A stretch of 64,000 nt of DNA from the NCBI GenBank assembly GCA_902628365.1, contig CACOMW010000001.1, positions 87,626 through 151,625 of the forward strand, given 5' to 3'. Every line of letters starts with the position of its first letter. The first letter of the stretch is position 1. This document shows positions 1 through 7,451 of this stretch, piece after piece. The stretch is from an uncultured Marinoscillum sp. (GTDB lineage Bacteria; Bacteroidota; Bacteroidia; Cytophagales; MED-G16). A model generated the notes under the pieces. That model made no database searches. It was given only the letters and a program-made list of their open reading frames with translations, and had not been told where the DNA came from. The position numbers were made by a program, and so were the translations under genes.

Positions 1-2
1 CA

Positions 3-77
3 AATCCCAAATTAGAGCTAACTGAAAAAGAGTTTTTAGCAATTAAAGAAGAAATTAAGAAAGAAATTAGTTTATAA
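3..77 (+). CDS. C-terminal end of a truncated gene (unidentified)
   Basis: A frame open from the window edge to a TAA at 75-77 encodes 24 residues rich in Glu and Lys, ending in KKEISL. The other two plus-strand frames stop within the first 30 bases. It would overlap the convergent ruvC by 11 bp, which matches the tight packing elsewhere in the window. The piece is too short to identify, and an open frame of this length in such AT-rich DNA could be chance. Confidence 0.45.
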   Translation, partial: NPKLELTEKEFLAIKEEIKKEISL

Positions 78-615
78 TTCTTATTTTATTTTTTGATATA
101 AATTTTTTCCAAGAGGAGGATTCTTGATTTTTCAAATTTGATTGAAAGTGATGACATAATGCAGCACCTAAAGCATCAGTAGCATCAAATTTATTATCTG
201 ATTTATGTTTAAATTTAAGGAAATTCATCAGAAATTTTGCAAGTTTTTCTTTAGAAGCATTTCCATTTCCAGTTATCGATTTTTTAATTTTTTTGGGAGC
301 ATATTCAAATATTGGTATATTTTTTTGAAGTCCTGCTGCCATGGCAACTCCTTGTGCTCTTCCAAGTTTTAACATTGATTGAACATTTTTTCCAAAAAAT
401 GGTGATTCAATAGCAATTTCATCGGGTTTATAATCTCCAATTAGTTCAGTAACTCTTGTAAAAATTTTTTTTAACTTCATTTCGTGATTAGACTCTTTTG
501 ATAAAGAAATTATTCCATATTGGAGTAGTTTAATATCAGATTTAATACATTTAATTAACCCAAATCCCATAATGTTTGTTCCAGGATCAATGCCTAATAT
601 AATTTTGTCCATCAT
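67..615 (-). CDS. ruvC: Crossover junction endodeoxyribonuclease RuvC
   Basis: This is the Holliday-junction resolvase that works with RuvAB in recombinational repair in the cytoplasm. The 182-residue length is normal for RuvC. The RNase H-like fold shows GIDPGTN near the N terminus with Asp10, AIESPFF with Glu70, and DATDALGAA with Asp144 and Asp147, which are the four metal-binding acids of the family. Two adjacent Met codons open the frame, so the true start may be at 615 or 612. The gene is divergent from tatD across about 90 bp. ruvA and ruvB are not in the window. Confidence 0.96.
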   Translation of the reverse strand: MMDKIILGIDPGTNIMGFGLIKCIKSDIKLLQYGIISLSKESNHEMKLKKIFTRVTELIGDYKPDEIAIESPFFGKNVQSMLKLGRAQGVAMAAGLQKNIPIFEYAPKKIKKSITGNGNASKEKLAKFLMNFLKFKHKSDNKFDATDALGAALCHHFQSNLKNQESSSWKKFISKNKIRIIN

Positions 616-707
616 ATTGTAATTTAATTAAAATTCAAAATTTTTCTTTTTCTTCAGTTTAAACTCTTTTAATAATTTCTAAATTTGATACTATAATAAT
701 AATTTGA

Positions 708-1472
708 ATGAACTTTATTGATACACATGCTCATATATATTTTAATCAATTTGAAGAAGATATTGATTCTGTTATAAATAATTCATTGGAAAATCAAGTT
801 AACAAAATATTGATGCCAAACATAAACTCATCTTCAGTAAATAAATTATATCGAATTTCAGATTTTTACAGAAACATTTGTTATCCAATGCTTGGTCTCC
901 ACCCTTGTTATGTTAATGAAGACTATAAAAATGAACTTAAAAAAATTAAAAATTATTTTAATAAACAAATTATAGCTATTGGTGAAATAGGCATTGATTT
1001 ATATAGAGAAAAAAAATTTTTCAAACAACAATTAGATGCTTTTGAAATTCAATGCTATTGGGCTTTAGAAAATGGTTTACCTGTTGTAATTCATACTAGA
1101 AATTCATTGAAGGAAACAATTAAAATTGTTAGTCAACCTGACTTTAAAGATTTAAAAGGAATTTTTCATTGTTTTGATGGGAGCTACAAAGATGCAATAA
1201 AATTGGTAGACTTAGGATTTTTACTTGGAATAGGAGGTATATTAACTTTCAAGAATTCTAATTTGCGTAATACTATAGTTAAAATTGGAATAGAAAAATT
1301 AGTTTTAGAAACCGATAGTCCATATTTATCTCCAGAACCTTATAGAGGAAAGAGGAATGAACCTTCAAATATTTTACATATAGCAGAAATGCTTGAAAAA
1401 ATCACTACAATTCCTCTAAAAAAGATTTCTCGAGTTACCACAAAAAATGCTATCGAATTATTTGATTTATAA
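708..1472 (+). CDS. TatD family metal-dependent DNase
   Basis: This is a 254-residue TIM-barrel metallohydrolase of the TatD family, cytoplasmic DNases or hydrolases that use two metal ions. The ligands are visible in order: DTHAHI with Asp5, His7 and His9; IGEIGIDLYR with Glu93; VVIHTR with His129; FHCFDG with His154; and LETDSPYL with Asp203. The length fits the family, usually about 255-265. The gene lies just upstream of tRNA-Ser on the same strand. The exact substrate (DNA 3' ends or other) cannot be told from sequence. Confidence 0.95.
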   Translation: MNFIDTHAHIYFNQFEEDIDSVINNSLENQVNKILMPNINSSSVNKLYRISDFYRNICYPMLGLHPCYVNEDYKNELKKIKNYFNKQIIAIGEIGIDLYREKKFFKQQLDAFEIQCYWALENGLPVVIHTRNSLKETIKIVSQPDFKDLKGIFHCFDGSYKDAIKLVDLGFLLGIGGILTFKNSNLRNTIVKIGIEKLVLETDSPYLSPEPYRGKRNEPSNILHIAEMLEKITTIPLKKISRVTTKNAIELFDL

Positions 1473-1511
1473 ATTATTTTTTTTGTTTAATTGTATTAAT
1501 ATTATTTTTAA

Positions 1512-1602
1512 AGAGAGGTGGCCGAGTGGTCGAAGGCGCGCGCTTGGAAAGCGTGTATACGGATTAATCTTCGTATCGAGGGTTCGAATCCCTTCCTCTC
1601 TG
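1512..1602 (+). tRNA. tRNA-Ser (anticodon GGA)
   Basis: This is a class II tRNA of 91 nt. The acceptor strands AGAGAGG (1512-1518) and CCTCTCT (1595-1601) pair perfectly and are followed by the discriminator G expected for serine. The anticodon loop contains TTGGAAA, giving GGA. A long variable arm and a GGTTCGAATCC T arm are present. CCA is not encoded, as is common in Bacteroidota. Confidence 0.97.
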
Positions 1603-1659
1603 CTAAGTTGAATTTTAATTTATAAATTGAATAATACTATAATAGGCTCATGAAAAAAT

Positions 1660-2103
1660 ATGAAAATTGAAAAATTAGTAAGTGCAATTAATAAAGTTAC
1701 CCCAGAAACTAAACCAAATTGGGGAAAAATGAATTCTTCTCAAATGCTTTGGCATTGTAAAAAATTTATCATTTTTTATCAGAATGAAAAAAACTATTCT
1801 CCAAATTTTGTAACAAAAACACTTGGATATTTTCACATGTTTTTTCTTAGATATATTATAAAGTGGGATTATGATAAATATCCAAAAAACACCCCTACTT
1901 TAAAGTTTTTTAATCCAAAAAGAGTCAATAATATAGATTTTAATAAAGAAAAGATTGAATTGATTCAAAGATTAAAATTGGCAAATGATTATAATAAAAA
2001 ATTTATAATAAATCCAATGCATGGTAAAATTAGTAAGGAAACATTTAGAGAGGTAATTAGGGGTCATACTTCTTTTCATTTGAAGCAGTTTGGAGTTCTT
2101 TGA
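1660..2103 (+). CDS. DUF1569 / DinB-like four-helix protein
   Basis: This 147-residue protein matches the DUF1569 pattern, a distant DinB-like helical bundle. The N-terminal half has NSSQMLWHCKKF with His32. The C terminus has GKISKETFREVIRGH followed by SFHLKQFGVL, the typical terminal motif with His spaced along one helix. These His residues are likely metal ligands by analogy with DinB proteins. The biochemical role of the family is not established. It stands alone between tRNA-Ser and the exbB cluster. Confidence 0.8.
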   Translation: MKIEKLVSAINKVTPETKPNWGKMNSSQMLWHCKKFIIFYQNEKNYSPNFVTKTLGYFHMFFLRYIIKWDYDKYPKNTPTLKFFNPKRVNNIDFNKEKIELIQRLKLANDYNKKFIINPMHGKISKETFREVIRGHTSFHLKQFGVL

Positions 2104-2143
2104 AAAAAAATTGATAATATTTTTATATTACTCTTATTAATTA

Positions 2144-2151
2144 TATTTTTG
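2144..2151 (+). promoter_or_regulatory. Possible -7 box for the exbB operon
   Basis: TATTTTTG fits the Bacteroidota -7 consensus TAnnTTTG and lies 46 bp upstream of the exbB start. No clear TTTG or TTG element sits about 20 bp upstream, so support is only moderate in such AT-rich DNA. Confidence 0.35.
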
Positions 2152-2197
2152 ACAAATTTGAATCAAATAAAACTTAACTAAATAATCAAAAATTACT

Positions 2198-3034
2198 ATG
2201 AAAAAATTATTATCATTAATCCTTTTTTTATCTTTTCTCACACTCGGAAACAACACATTTGCGCAAGATGAAGTAATTCAAGATTCAGTTGAATCTGTTT
2301 CTGATACATCTGCAGTTGTTGAAGAAAATTTAACTTCAGAAGTTGTTCAAACTACCGAAGAAGAAGAAGAAATTATTTTTGAAGAAGAAGAATCAAAAGG
2401 TTTCCATCAAGCAATTAAAGAACAATTTATACAAGGTGGATGGCAATTTATGGGTATTGTACTTTTATGTCTTATATTAGGATTAGCAGTATCCATTGAA
2501 AGAATTATTACCTTAAATTTAGCGACTACAGATACTAAAAAGTTATTATCAGATGTTGATGATGCTTTAAAAAATAAAGGCGGTGTAAATGCAGCAAAAG
2601 AAATTTGTAAAAATACTAGAGGGCCTGTTGCTTCAATATTTACTCAAGGTTTAATGAGAGCTTCTGAGGGAATAGAAATGGTAGAAAAATCAATTATTTC
2701 TTATGGTTCTGTTGAAATGGGAAAACTTGAAAAAGGAATGGTTTGGATTTCTCTTTTTATCTCATTGGCACCTATGCTAGGTTTCATGGGAACTGTAATT
2801 GGTATGATTGGTGCATTTGATGCTATTGCTGAAGCAGGTGATGTTTCGCCTTCGCTAGTAGCGGGAGGTATTAAAATAGCTTTATTGACAACAGTAGGTG
2901 GTCTAATTGTTGCTGTTATACTTCAGTTATTCTATAATTATCTTGTATCAAAAATAGATTCTCTTGTTAATAACATGGAGGATGCATCAATATCTTTAGT
3001 TGATATTTTAGTGAAAAATAAACTTTCTAAATAA
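2198..3034 (+). CDS. exbB: MotA/TolQ/ExbB family proton channel protein
   Basis: This is an inner-membrane ion-channel subunit that, with ExbD, uses the ion gradient to energise TonB-dependent outer-membrane transport or a Tol-like system. The 278-residue protein has a signal peptide ending near TFAQ (about residue 22), an acidic periplasmic stretch with runs of Glu (about 23-65), a first membrane helix near 82-103, a cytoplasmic domain with RGPVASIFTQGL, and two more helices (about 180-205 and 218-245) containing GFMGTVIGMIGAF and LLTTVGGLIVAVI. The added signal peptide plus acidic region is usual for Bacteroidota ExbB. The stop overlaps the next start by one base, so it heads a four-gene operon. 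Confidence 0.93.
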   Translation: MKKLLSLILFLSFLTLGNNTFAQDEVIQDSVESVSDTSAVVEENLTSEVVQTTEEEEEIIFEEEESKGFHQAIKEQFIQGGWQFMGIVLLCLILGLAVSIERIITLNLATTDTKKLLSDVDDALKNKGGVNAAKEICKNTRGPVASIFTQGLMRASEGIEMVEKSIISYGSVEMGKLEKGMVWISLFISLAPMLGFMGTVIGMIGAFDAIAEAGDVSPSLVAGGIKIALLTTVGGLIVAVILQLFYNYLVSKIDSLVNNMEDASISLVDILVKNKLSK

Positions 3035-3372
3035 TGTTATTTTTAGATATAATAGATATAGCATTATTTTCTGCATATGGATTGGTAGTAATTGGCGCAT
3101 TATTAGCAATTGGCTTCCCAATTTATATATCCACAAAGAATCCGGCTAGCTTAAAAAATTCTGGTATTGCTTTTGGAGGTTTACTTATTATGTTTTTGCT
3201 TGGTTATTTGATTTCTGGGAATGAAGTATTACCATCATATATTGAATTTGGAGTAGATGCAGGATTGTCTAAGTTTATTGGTGGAATGATAATTCTTGTT
3301 TATCTATTGGCTGGCATAGCTATAGGCGGTATTATTTATTCTGAGATTTCTAAAAGTTTCAAAAATGGCTAG
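3034..3372 (+). CDS. Small three-helix membrane protein between exbB and exbD
   Basis: This 112-residue protein consists almost entirely of three predicted membrane helices (about residues 5-30, 42-62 and 78-105) joined by short loops. It overlaps exbB by 1 bp and the following exbD by 8 bp, so it is translationally coupled within the ExbB/ExbD operon and probably acts with the complex. I do not recognise a named family. A gene of this size and place is familiar from Bacteroidota exb loci, but its role is inference. Confidence 0.8.
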   Translation: MLFLDIIDIALFSAYGLVVIGALLAIGFPIYISTKNPASLKNSGIAFGGLLIMFLLGYLISGNEVLPSYIEFGVDAGLSKFIGGMIILVYLLAGIAIGGIIYSEISKSFKNG

Positions 3373-4003
3373 AAAAAATAGACCTACAGCAGAAATTCCA
3401 AATGGATCAATGGCTGATATTGCTTTTCTACTATTGATTTTCTTTTTGGTTACTACAACTATAGCAAATGATAAAGGTATTGCAATGTTATTACCACCAA
3501 AACCTGACCCAAATGAACCACCTCCTGAAGTAACAAAAAATGATAGAAATATTTTTAAGATTTTGGCAAACTCCCAGGATAAATTGCTTGTTGAAGATGA
3601 ACCTTTAACTGACGTATTTGAATTAAAAGAAATGGTCAAAAGTTTCGTATTGAATTTTGGAAATCCTGGTGAAGAAGGTGTTGCTATTTATAATAGTCTT
3701 CCCTCCACAATGAAATCATATATTTCTTTGAATGGTAGGAGAGTTGATTATTCTGATGATCCAACAGAAGCAGTTGTTTCTTTTAAAGCAGATAGGGGAA
3801 CATCCTATGAGCTTTTTGTTCAAGTTTTAGATCAAATTAATGGAGCTTATAATGATATTTATGGTTCTAGAGTTGGTATTTCTGCTTCTGATTTTTTGCA
3901 GCTTGATAGAGATGATCCAATTCAGAAAAGAAAATATAATAATGCAAGAGAAGGTATTCCAAGAGCAATATCAATTGCAGAACCAAATAAAATAGGAGGT
4001 TAA
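3365..4003 (+). CDS. exbD: ExbD/TolR biopolymer transport protein (first copy)
   Basis: This is the ExbD/TolR partner of the ExbB channel. A short basic N terminus is followed by MADIAFLLLIFFLVTTT, the single membrane helix with the functional Asp at residue 18. The periplasmic domain continues to residue 212, longer than the usual 130-150 residues because of an extra middle region and a C-terminal tail (REGIPRAISIAEP). The gene overlaps the upstream membrane-protein gene by 8 bp and is 4 bp from a second exbD. The two dissimilar ExbD proteins may assemble together or serve different partners. Confidence 0.93.
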   Translation: MARKNRPTAEIPNGSMADIAFLLLIFFLVTTTIANDKGIAMLLPPKPDPNEPPPEVTKNDRNIFKILANSQDKLLVEDEPLTDVFELKEMVKSFVLNFGNPGEEGVAIYNSLPSTMKSYISLNGRRVDYSDDPTEAVVSFKADRGTSYELFVQVLDQINGAYNDIYGSRVGISASDFLQLDRDDPIQKRKYNNAREGIPRAISIAEPNKIGG

Positions 4004-4007
4004 TAGT

Positions 4008-4469
4008 ATGGCAAAATTTGGAAAAAAATCAAATACCTCTCAAGATATACCAACTGCTGCGTTGCCGGATATTATTTTTATGTTATTATTTTTCTTTATG
4101 GTAACAACAGTTCTTAGGGAAACTGATATTTTAGTTAAACAACAATTACCTAGGGCTGTTCAGCTTACAAAATTAGAAAGAAAATCTCTTGTAAGTTATA
4201 TTTACATTGGAGAGCCAAAACAAACTAATTTATATGGTAAAGAACCTAAAATTCAAGTTAATGATGTTTTTGTAGAAGTTTCTGATATTGTTCTATTTGT
4301 TAATCAGGAAAAAGATAAATTAAATGAAGCTGAGAGAGACCAAATAACCATGTCAATGAAAGTTGATGTAGATTCAAAAATGGGTATTGTTTCAGATGTG
4401 CAACAAGAGCTAAGAGAAGCAAATGCAAGAAAAGTTCTTTACAGTTCCATTAAGTCTGTTGATTTATAA
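4008..4469 (+). CDS. exbD: ExbD/TolR biopolymer transport protein (second copy)
   Basis: A second ExbD/TolR protein of 153 residues, close to the usual length. The membrane helix is LPDIIFMLLFFFMVTTVL with the conserved Asp at residue 21. The C-terminal part (MGIVSDVQQELREANARKVLYSS) is the standard periplasmic domain end. It is the last gene of the exbB operon. Its stop codon lies inside a long AT-rich inverted repeat that probably ends the transcript. No tonB gene is nearby. Confidence 0.93.
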   Translation: MAKFGKKSNTSQDIPTAALPDIIFMLLFFFMVTTVLRETDILVKQQLPRAVQLTKLERKSLVSYIYIGEPKQTNLYGKEPKIQVNDVFVEVSDIVLFVNQEKDKLNEAERDQITMSMKVDVDSKMGIVSDVQQELREANARKVLYSSIKSVDL

Positions 4470-4505
4470 ATTAAAAAAAAATAGTTTTTTTTTTAATTTA
4501 TAAAT
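4462..4505 (+). terminator. Long perfect AT-only hairpin after exbD
   Basis: The arms 4462-4480 and 4487-4505 are perfect reverse complements (19 bp, ATTTATAAATTAAAAAAAA type) with a six-base loop, TAG at its centre flanked by A/T. The 3' arm begins with a run of ten T, so it can act as an intrinsic terminator for the exb operon. It contains the exbD stop codon and ends seven bases before the next ATG, so it could also cover that gene's start in read-through transcripts. Confidence 0.6.
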
Positions 4506-4511
4506 TTGATT

Positions 4512-5786
4512 ATGCAAAATAATAGAATCATCAATGCTTGGTGCATGTATGATTGGGCTAATTCGGTATACTCATTAGTAATAACTACTGCTATTTTCCC
4601 AATATATTATAATGCAGTCACAACTTCTTCCTCTGGTTCAGATATAGTTAGTTTTTTTGGAATAGAAATTGTAAATTCAGTATTATATTCTTATTCATTA
4701 TCTTTTTCTTTTTTAATTCTTACTTTTTTTCAACCTATTTTATCTGGAATAGCTGATTTTTCTGGAAATAAAAAATTGTTTTTGAGATTATTTATGTATT
4801 TGGGTTCATTTTCTTGTATGGCTTTATATTTTTTTGATGGAGATAATATTGAATTTGGAATAATATGTTCAGTGGTTGCTAGTATTGGTTTTACTGGAAG
4901 TTTAGTGTTTTATAATGCATTTTTACCAGAAATAGCATCAGCTAGAGATTTTGATAGAATAAGTGCTAGAGGATATACTTTTGGGTATATTGGAAGTGTA
5001 ATTTTATTAATTATTTGTTTGATTTTAATTCAAATGTTTGATTCATTTGGTTTTAAAGATTCAAAATCAGCAACAAAATTTACTTTTTTATTAGTAGGAG
5101 TATGGTGGATCATTTTTTCTCAGATAACCTTGTGGTTTTTACCGCAAAATGTTAAAAAAATAAAAATAAACTTTGAAATACTATCACATGGTATAAGGGA
5201 GTTATTCAAAGTCTGGAATTATATTAAAAATGTTAGAAATCTGAGACTTTATTTATTTTCTTATTTTTTCTATAGTATGGGTGTTCAAACAATAATGTTA
5301 GTAGCATCTTATTTTGGAAGTAAAGAATTAAATTTAGATCAAGACAAACTGATATTTACAATTCTAATAATTCAGATTATTGCAATTTTTGGAGCATATT
5401 TTTTTGCTTATATATCTAAAATTAAGGGAAACAAGTTTTCTTTAGTTGTAATGAATATTGCATGGATTTTTATTTGTTTAGCAGCTTATTTTACAACCAA
5501 TGAAAATCAATTTTATTTTTTAGCTGCCGCAGTCGGTATTTTAATGGGAGGTATTCAATCTCTTTCAAGATCTACTTTTTCAAAATTAATACCTTCAGAA
5601 ATTAATGATAATGCATCTTTTTTTAACTTTTATGCTATATCTTATAATATTTCGGTTGTTGTAGGTACATTTTCTTATGGTTATATTGAACAAATAACAG
5701 GAAGCATGAGAAGTAGTATTCTTGCTTTAATGACCTTCTTTATTATTGGATTATTTATCTTGTTTTTTACAAGAATCAAAAGGTAA
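4512..5786 (+). CDS. MFS transporter, UMF1/Atg22-like family
   Basis: This is an inner-membrane major-facilitator transporter. It starts with INAWCMYDWANSVYSLVI, the signature opening of the Atg22/UMF1 family, and has about twelve hydrophobic segments. Other family marks are LSGIADFSGNKK (between helices 2 and 3) and GGIQSLSRSTFSKLIP (between helices 10 and 11). The 424-residue length is normal. I chose the ATG at 4512 over a TTG two codons upstream. Atg22-like transporters are linked to amino-acid efflux in fungi; the bacterial substrate is unknown. Confidence 0.9.
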   Translation: MQNNRIINAWCMYDWANSVYSLVITTAIFPIYYNAVTTSSSGSDIVSFFGIEIVNSVLYSYSLSFSFLILTFFQPILSGIADFSGNKKLFLRLFMYLGSFSCMALYFFDGDNIEFGIICSVVASIGFTGSLVFYNAFLPEIASARDFDRISARGYTFGYIGSVILLIICLILIQMFDSFGFKDSKSATKFTFLLVGVWWIIFSQITLWFLPQNVKKIKINFEILSHGIRELFKVWNYIKNVRNLRLYLFSYFFYSMGVQTIMLVASYFGSKELNLDQDKLIFTILIIQIIAIFGAYFFAYISKIKGNKFSLVVMNIAWIFICLAAYFTTNENQFYFLAAAVGILMGGIQSLSRSTFSKLIPSEINDNASFFNFYAISYNISVVVGTFSYGYIEQITGSMRSSILALMTFFIIGLFILFFTRIKR

Positions 5787-5793
5787 TTTTTTA

Positions 5794-6252
5794 ATGTTTA
5801 AACTTAATTTACCAGCTTTTAGTTTTAAATTAATAAAGAAAAACTCAAAAAAATTTATTTTTGATATTATTCGAAAAAAATATTTTGTTTTAACACCAGA
5901 AGAGTGGGTTAGACAAAATTTAATACATTACTTAGTATTTAATTTAAAATATCCTAAATCTTTTATAAAAGTCGAAGTAAAATTAAATTATAATAACTTG
6001 ACTAAAAGAGCAGATCTTTTAGTATATGATAATAATTTCTCAATTAAATTATTAATTGAGTGTAAATCATTCAAGATAAATCTAAATAAATCAGCTTTTG
6101 ATCAAGCCTCTATTTATAATAAGATTTTTAAAAGTGAATATTTAATTGTTTCAAATGGAATTAATCACTTTTGCTGCAAATATGATTGGAAGAAAAAAAA
6201 AATAATTTATCAAGATTCTTTTCCAAATTATGAAAAGCTAAATAAAACTTGA
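5794..6252 (+). CDS. Stand-alone HsdR N-terminal-like (PD-(D/E)xK) protein
   Basis: This 152-residue protein matches the type I restriction enzyme R-protein N-terminal domain seen on its own in Bacteroidota. The order of a PD-(D/E)xK nuclease fold is visible: TPEEWVRQNLIHYL, then KRADLLVY with Asp74, LLIECKS with Glu89 and Lys91, and the helix SAFDQASIYN with Gln104. A longer frame opens at 5746, but the ATG at 5794, eight bases past the MFS stop, matches the family start. No methylase or specificity gene is nearby, so it is not part of a restriction system here. It overlaps ald by 15 bp, tail to tail. Confidence 0.82.
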   Translation: MFKLNLPAFSFKLIKKNSKKFIFDIIRKKYFVLTPEEWVRQNLIHYLVFNLKYPKSFIKVEVKLNYNNLTKRADLLVYDNNFSIKLLIECKSFKINLNKSAFDQASIYNKIFKSEYLIVSNGINHFCCKYDWKKKKIIYQDSFPNYEKLNKT

Positions 6253-7350
6253 TACCTCTTTAAAGTTTAAATTAAATGCATCAGAAACTTCTTTATAAAC
6301 TACATGACCGGAAATTATATTCAGCCCTTTTTTTAGTTCTATATTTTCTTTGCAAGCTTTTTCCCATCCTTTTTCTGCTATCTGAATTATATAAGGCAGG
6401 GTATTATTTGTTAGAGCTAGGGTAGATGTATATGGTACAGCTCCAGGCATATTTGCTACACAATAATGAAGAATACCATCAACTACGTAAGTAGGATTTT
6501 GATGGGTTGTGGGTCTGGAAGTTTCAAAACATCCACCTTGATCGATTGCTATATCAACCAAAACACAACCTTTTTTTAAATCTTTTAACATTGTTTTTGT
6601 GATTAATTTTGGTGCCTTTCCTCCAGTTACTAGAACCGCTCCTATAATAAGATCACTTTGTATTGCAAATTTATATAATGTTTTTTTGTTGGATAAAATA
6701 GCTTTAACATTTTTAGGCATTACTTTATTTAATTCTTTGATTTTGGTTTCATTGGTATCTAATATTGTTACATTTGCTTGTAGACCAGAACACATCTTTG
6801 CAGCTTCCGTTCCAGAAATACCACCACCAATTATCAAAACTTTAGCGGGCGCTACATTTTCGACTCCACCCAATAATATACCTCTTCCTCCCATAGGTTT
6901 TTCTAGATATTTTGCTCCCTCTTGAGCTGCCATTCTCCCTGCAACTTCTGACATTGGTTTTAATAAGGGGAGTGTTTTATCTACCTTTTCAACTGTTTCA
7001 TAAGCTATACATATACTTTTATTATTTACCATAGCTTGGGTAAGTTTTTCATTTGATGCAAAATGAAAATATGTAAAAACAATTTGATTTTTTTTTATTT
7101 TATTATACTCCTCTTTAATAGGTTCTTTTACTTTCAGAATCATTTCTGAATTATTATAAATATCATCAGCTGTTTCGTATATGGTTGCTCCTGATTTCAA
7201 ATATTCTTTATCTGAAAAATTACTTTCTAAACCTGCATTTTTTTGCAAAATTACTTTATGACCTTTACTAACAAGTTCTTTTACTCCAACTGGAGTCATA
7301 GCTACTCTAAACTCATTATTTTTAATTTCTTTAGGTATACCTATTTTCAT
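6238..7350 (-). CDS. ald: Alanine dehydrogenase
   Basis: This enzyme interconverts L-alanine and pyruvate plus ammonia with NAD, in the cytoplasm. The 370-residue length is typical. Visible marks are MKIGIPKEIKNNEFRVAMTP at the N terminus, LKVKEP with the substrate-binding Lys75, YFHFA with the catalytic His96, the Rossmann glycine motif IIGGGISGTEAAKM, and DIAIDQGGCFETSRPTTH containing the active-site Asp. The gene is single and divergent from the E1 dehydrogenase gene across about 100 bp. Both genes act around pyruvate or branched-chain metabolism, but a regulatory link is only inference. Confidence 0.95.
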   Translation of the reverse strand: MKIGIPKEIKNNEFRVAMTPVGVKELVSKGHKVILQKNAGLESNFSDKEYLKSGATIYETADDIYNNSEMILKVKEPIKEEYNKIKKNQIVFTYFHFASNEKLTQAMVNNKSICIAYETVEKVDKTLPLLKPMSEVAGRMAAQEGAKYLEKPMGGRGILLGGVENVAPAKVLIIGGGISGTEAAKMCSGLQANVTILDTNETKIKELNKVMPKNVKAILSNKKTLYKFAIQSDLIIGAVLVTGGKAPKLITKTMLKDLKKGCVLVDIAIDQGGCFETSRPTTHQNPTYVVDGILHYCVANMPGAVPYTSTLALTNNTLPYIIQIAEKGWEKACKENIELKKGLNIISGHVVYKEVSDAFNLNFKEVSSFI

Positions 7351-7421
7351 TTTTGTAATTATTTGACAAAAATATTTATAGTTATGATTATTAATATAAT
7401 ATTTTAGTTTTTTTTATTTTT

Positions 7422-7429
7422 TATATTTG
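7422..7429 (+). promoter_or_regulatory. Possible -7 box for the E1 dehydrogenase gene
   Basis: TATATTTG matches TAnnTTTG and lies 22 bp before the start codon at 7452. I do not see a convincing upstream TTTG at the expected distance. Confidence 0.35.
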
Positions 7430-7451
7430 TACTTCGTTTTTTTAAAATCTT

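Noticed and set aside
3304..3639. Minus-strand open frame of 111 codons opposite exbD
   Set aside because: It is opposite the well-supported exbD and its peptide is low-complexity; no family pattern.
5794..6252. A restriction-modification system
   Set aside because: Only the HsdR N-terminal-like domain is present; there is no methyltransferase, specificity subunit or helicase motor nearby.
6599..6925. Plus-strand open frame of 108 codons inside ald
   Set aside because: It is antisense to conserved alanine dehydrogenase motifs and has no start context or domain.
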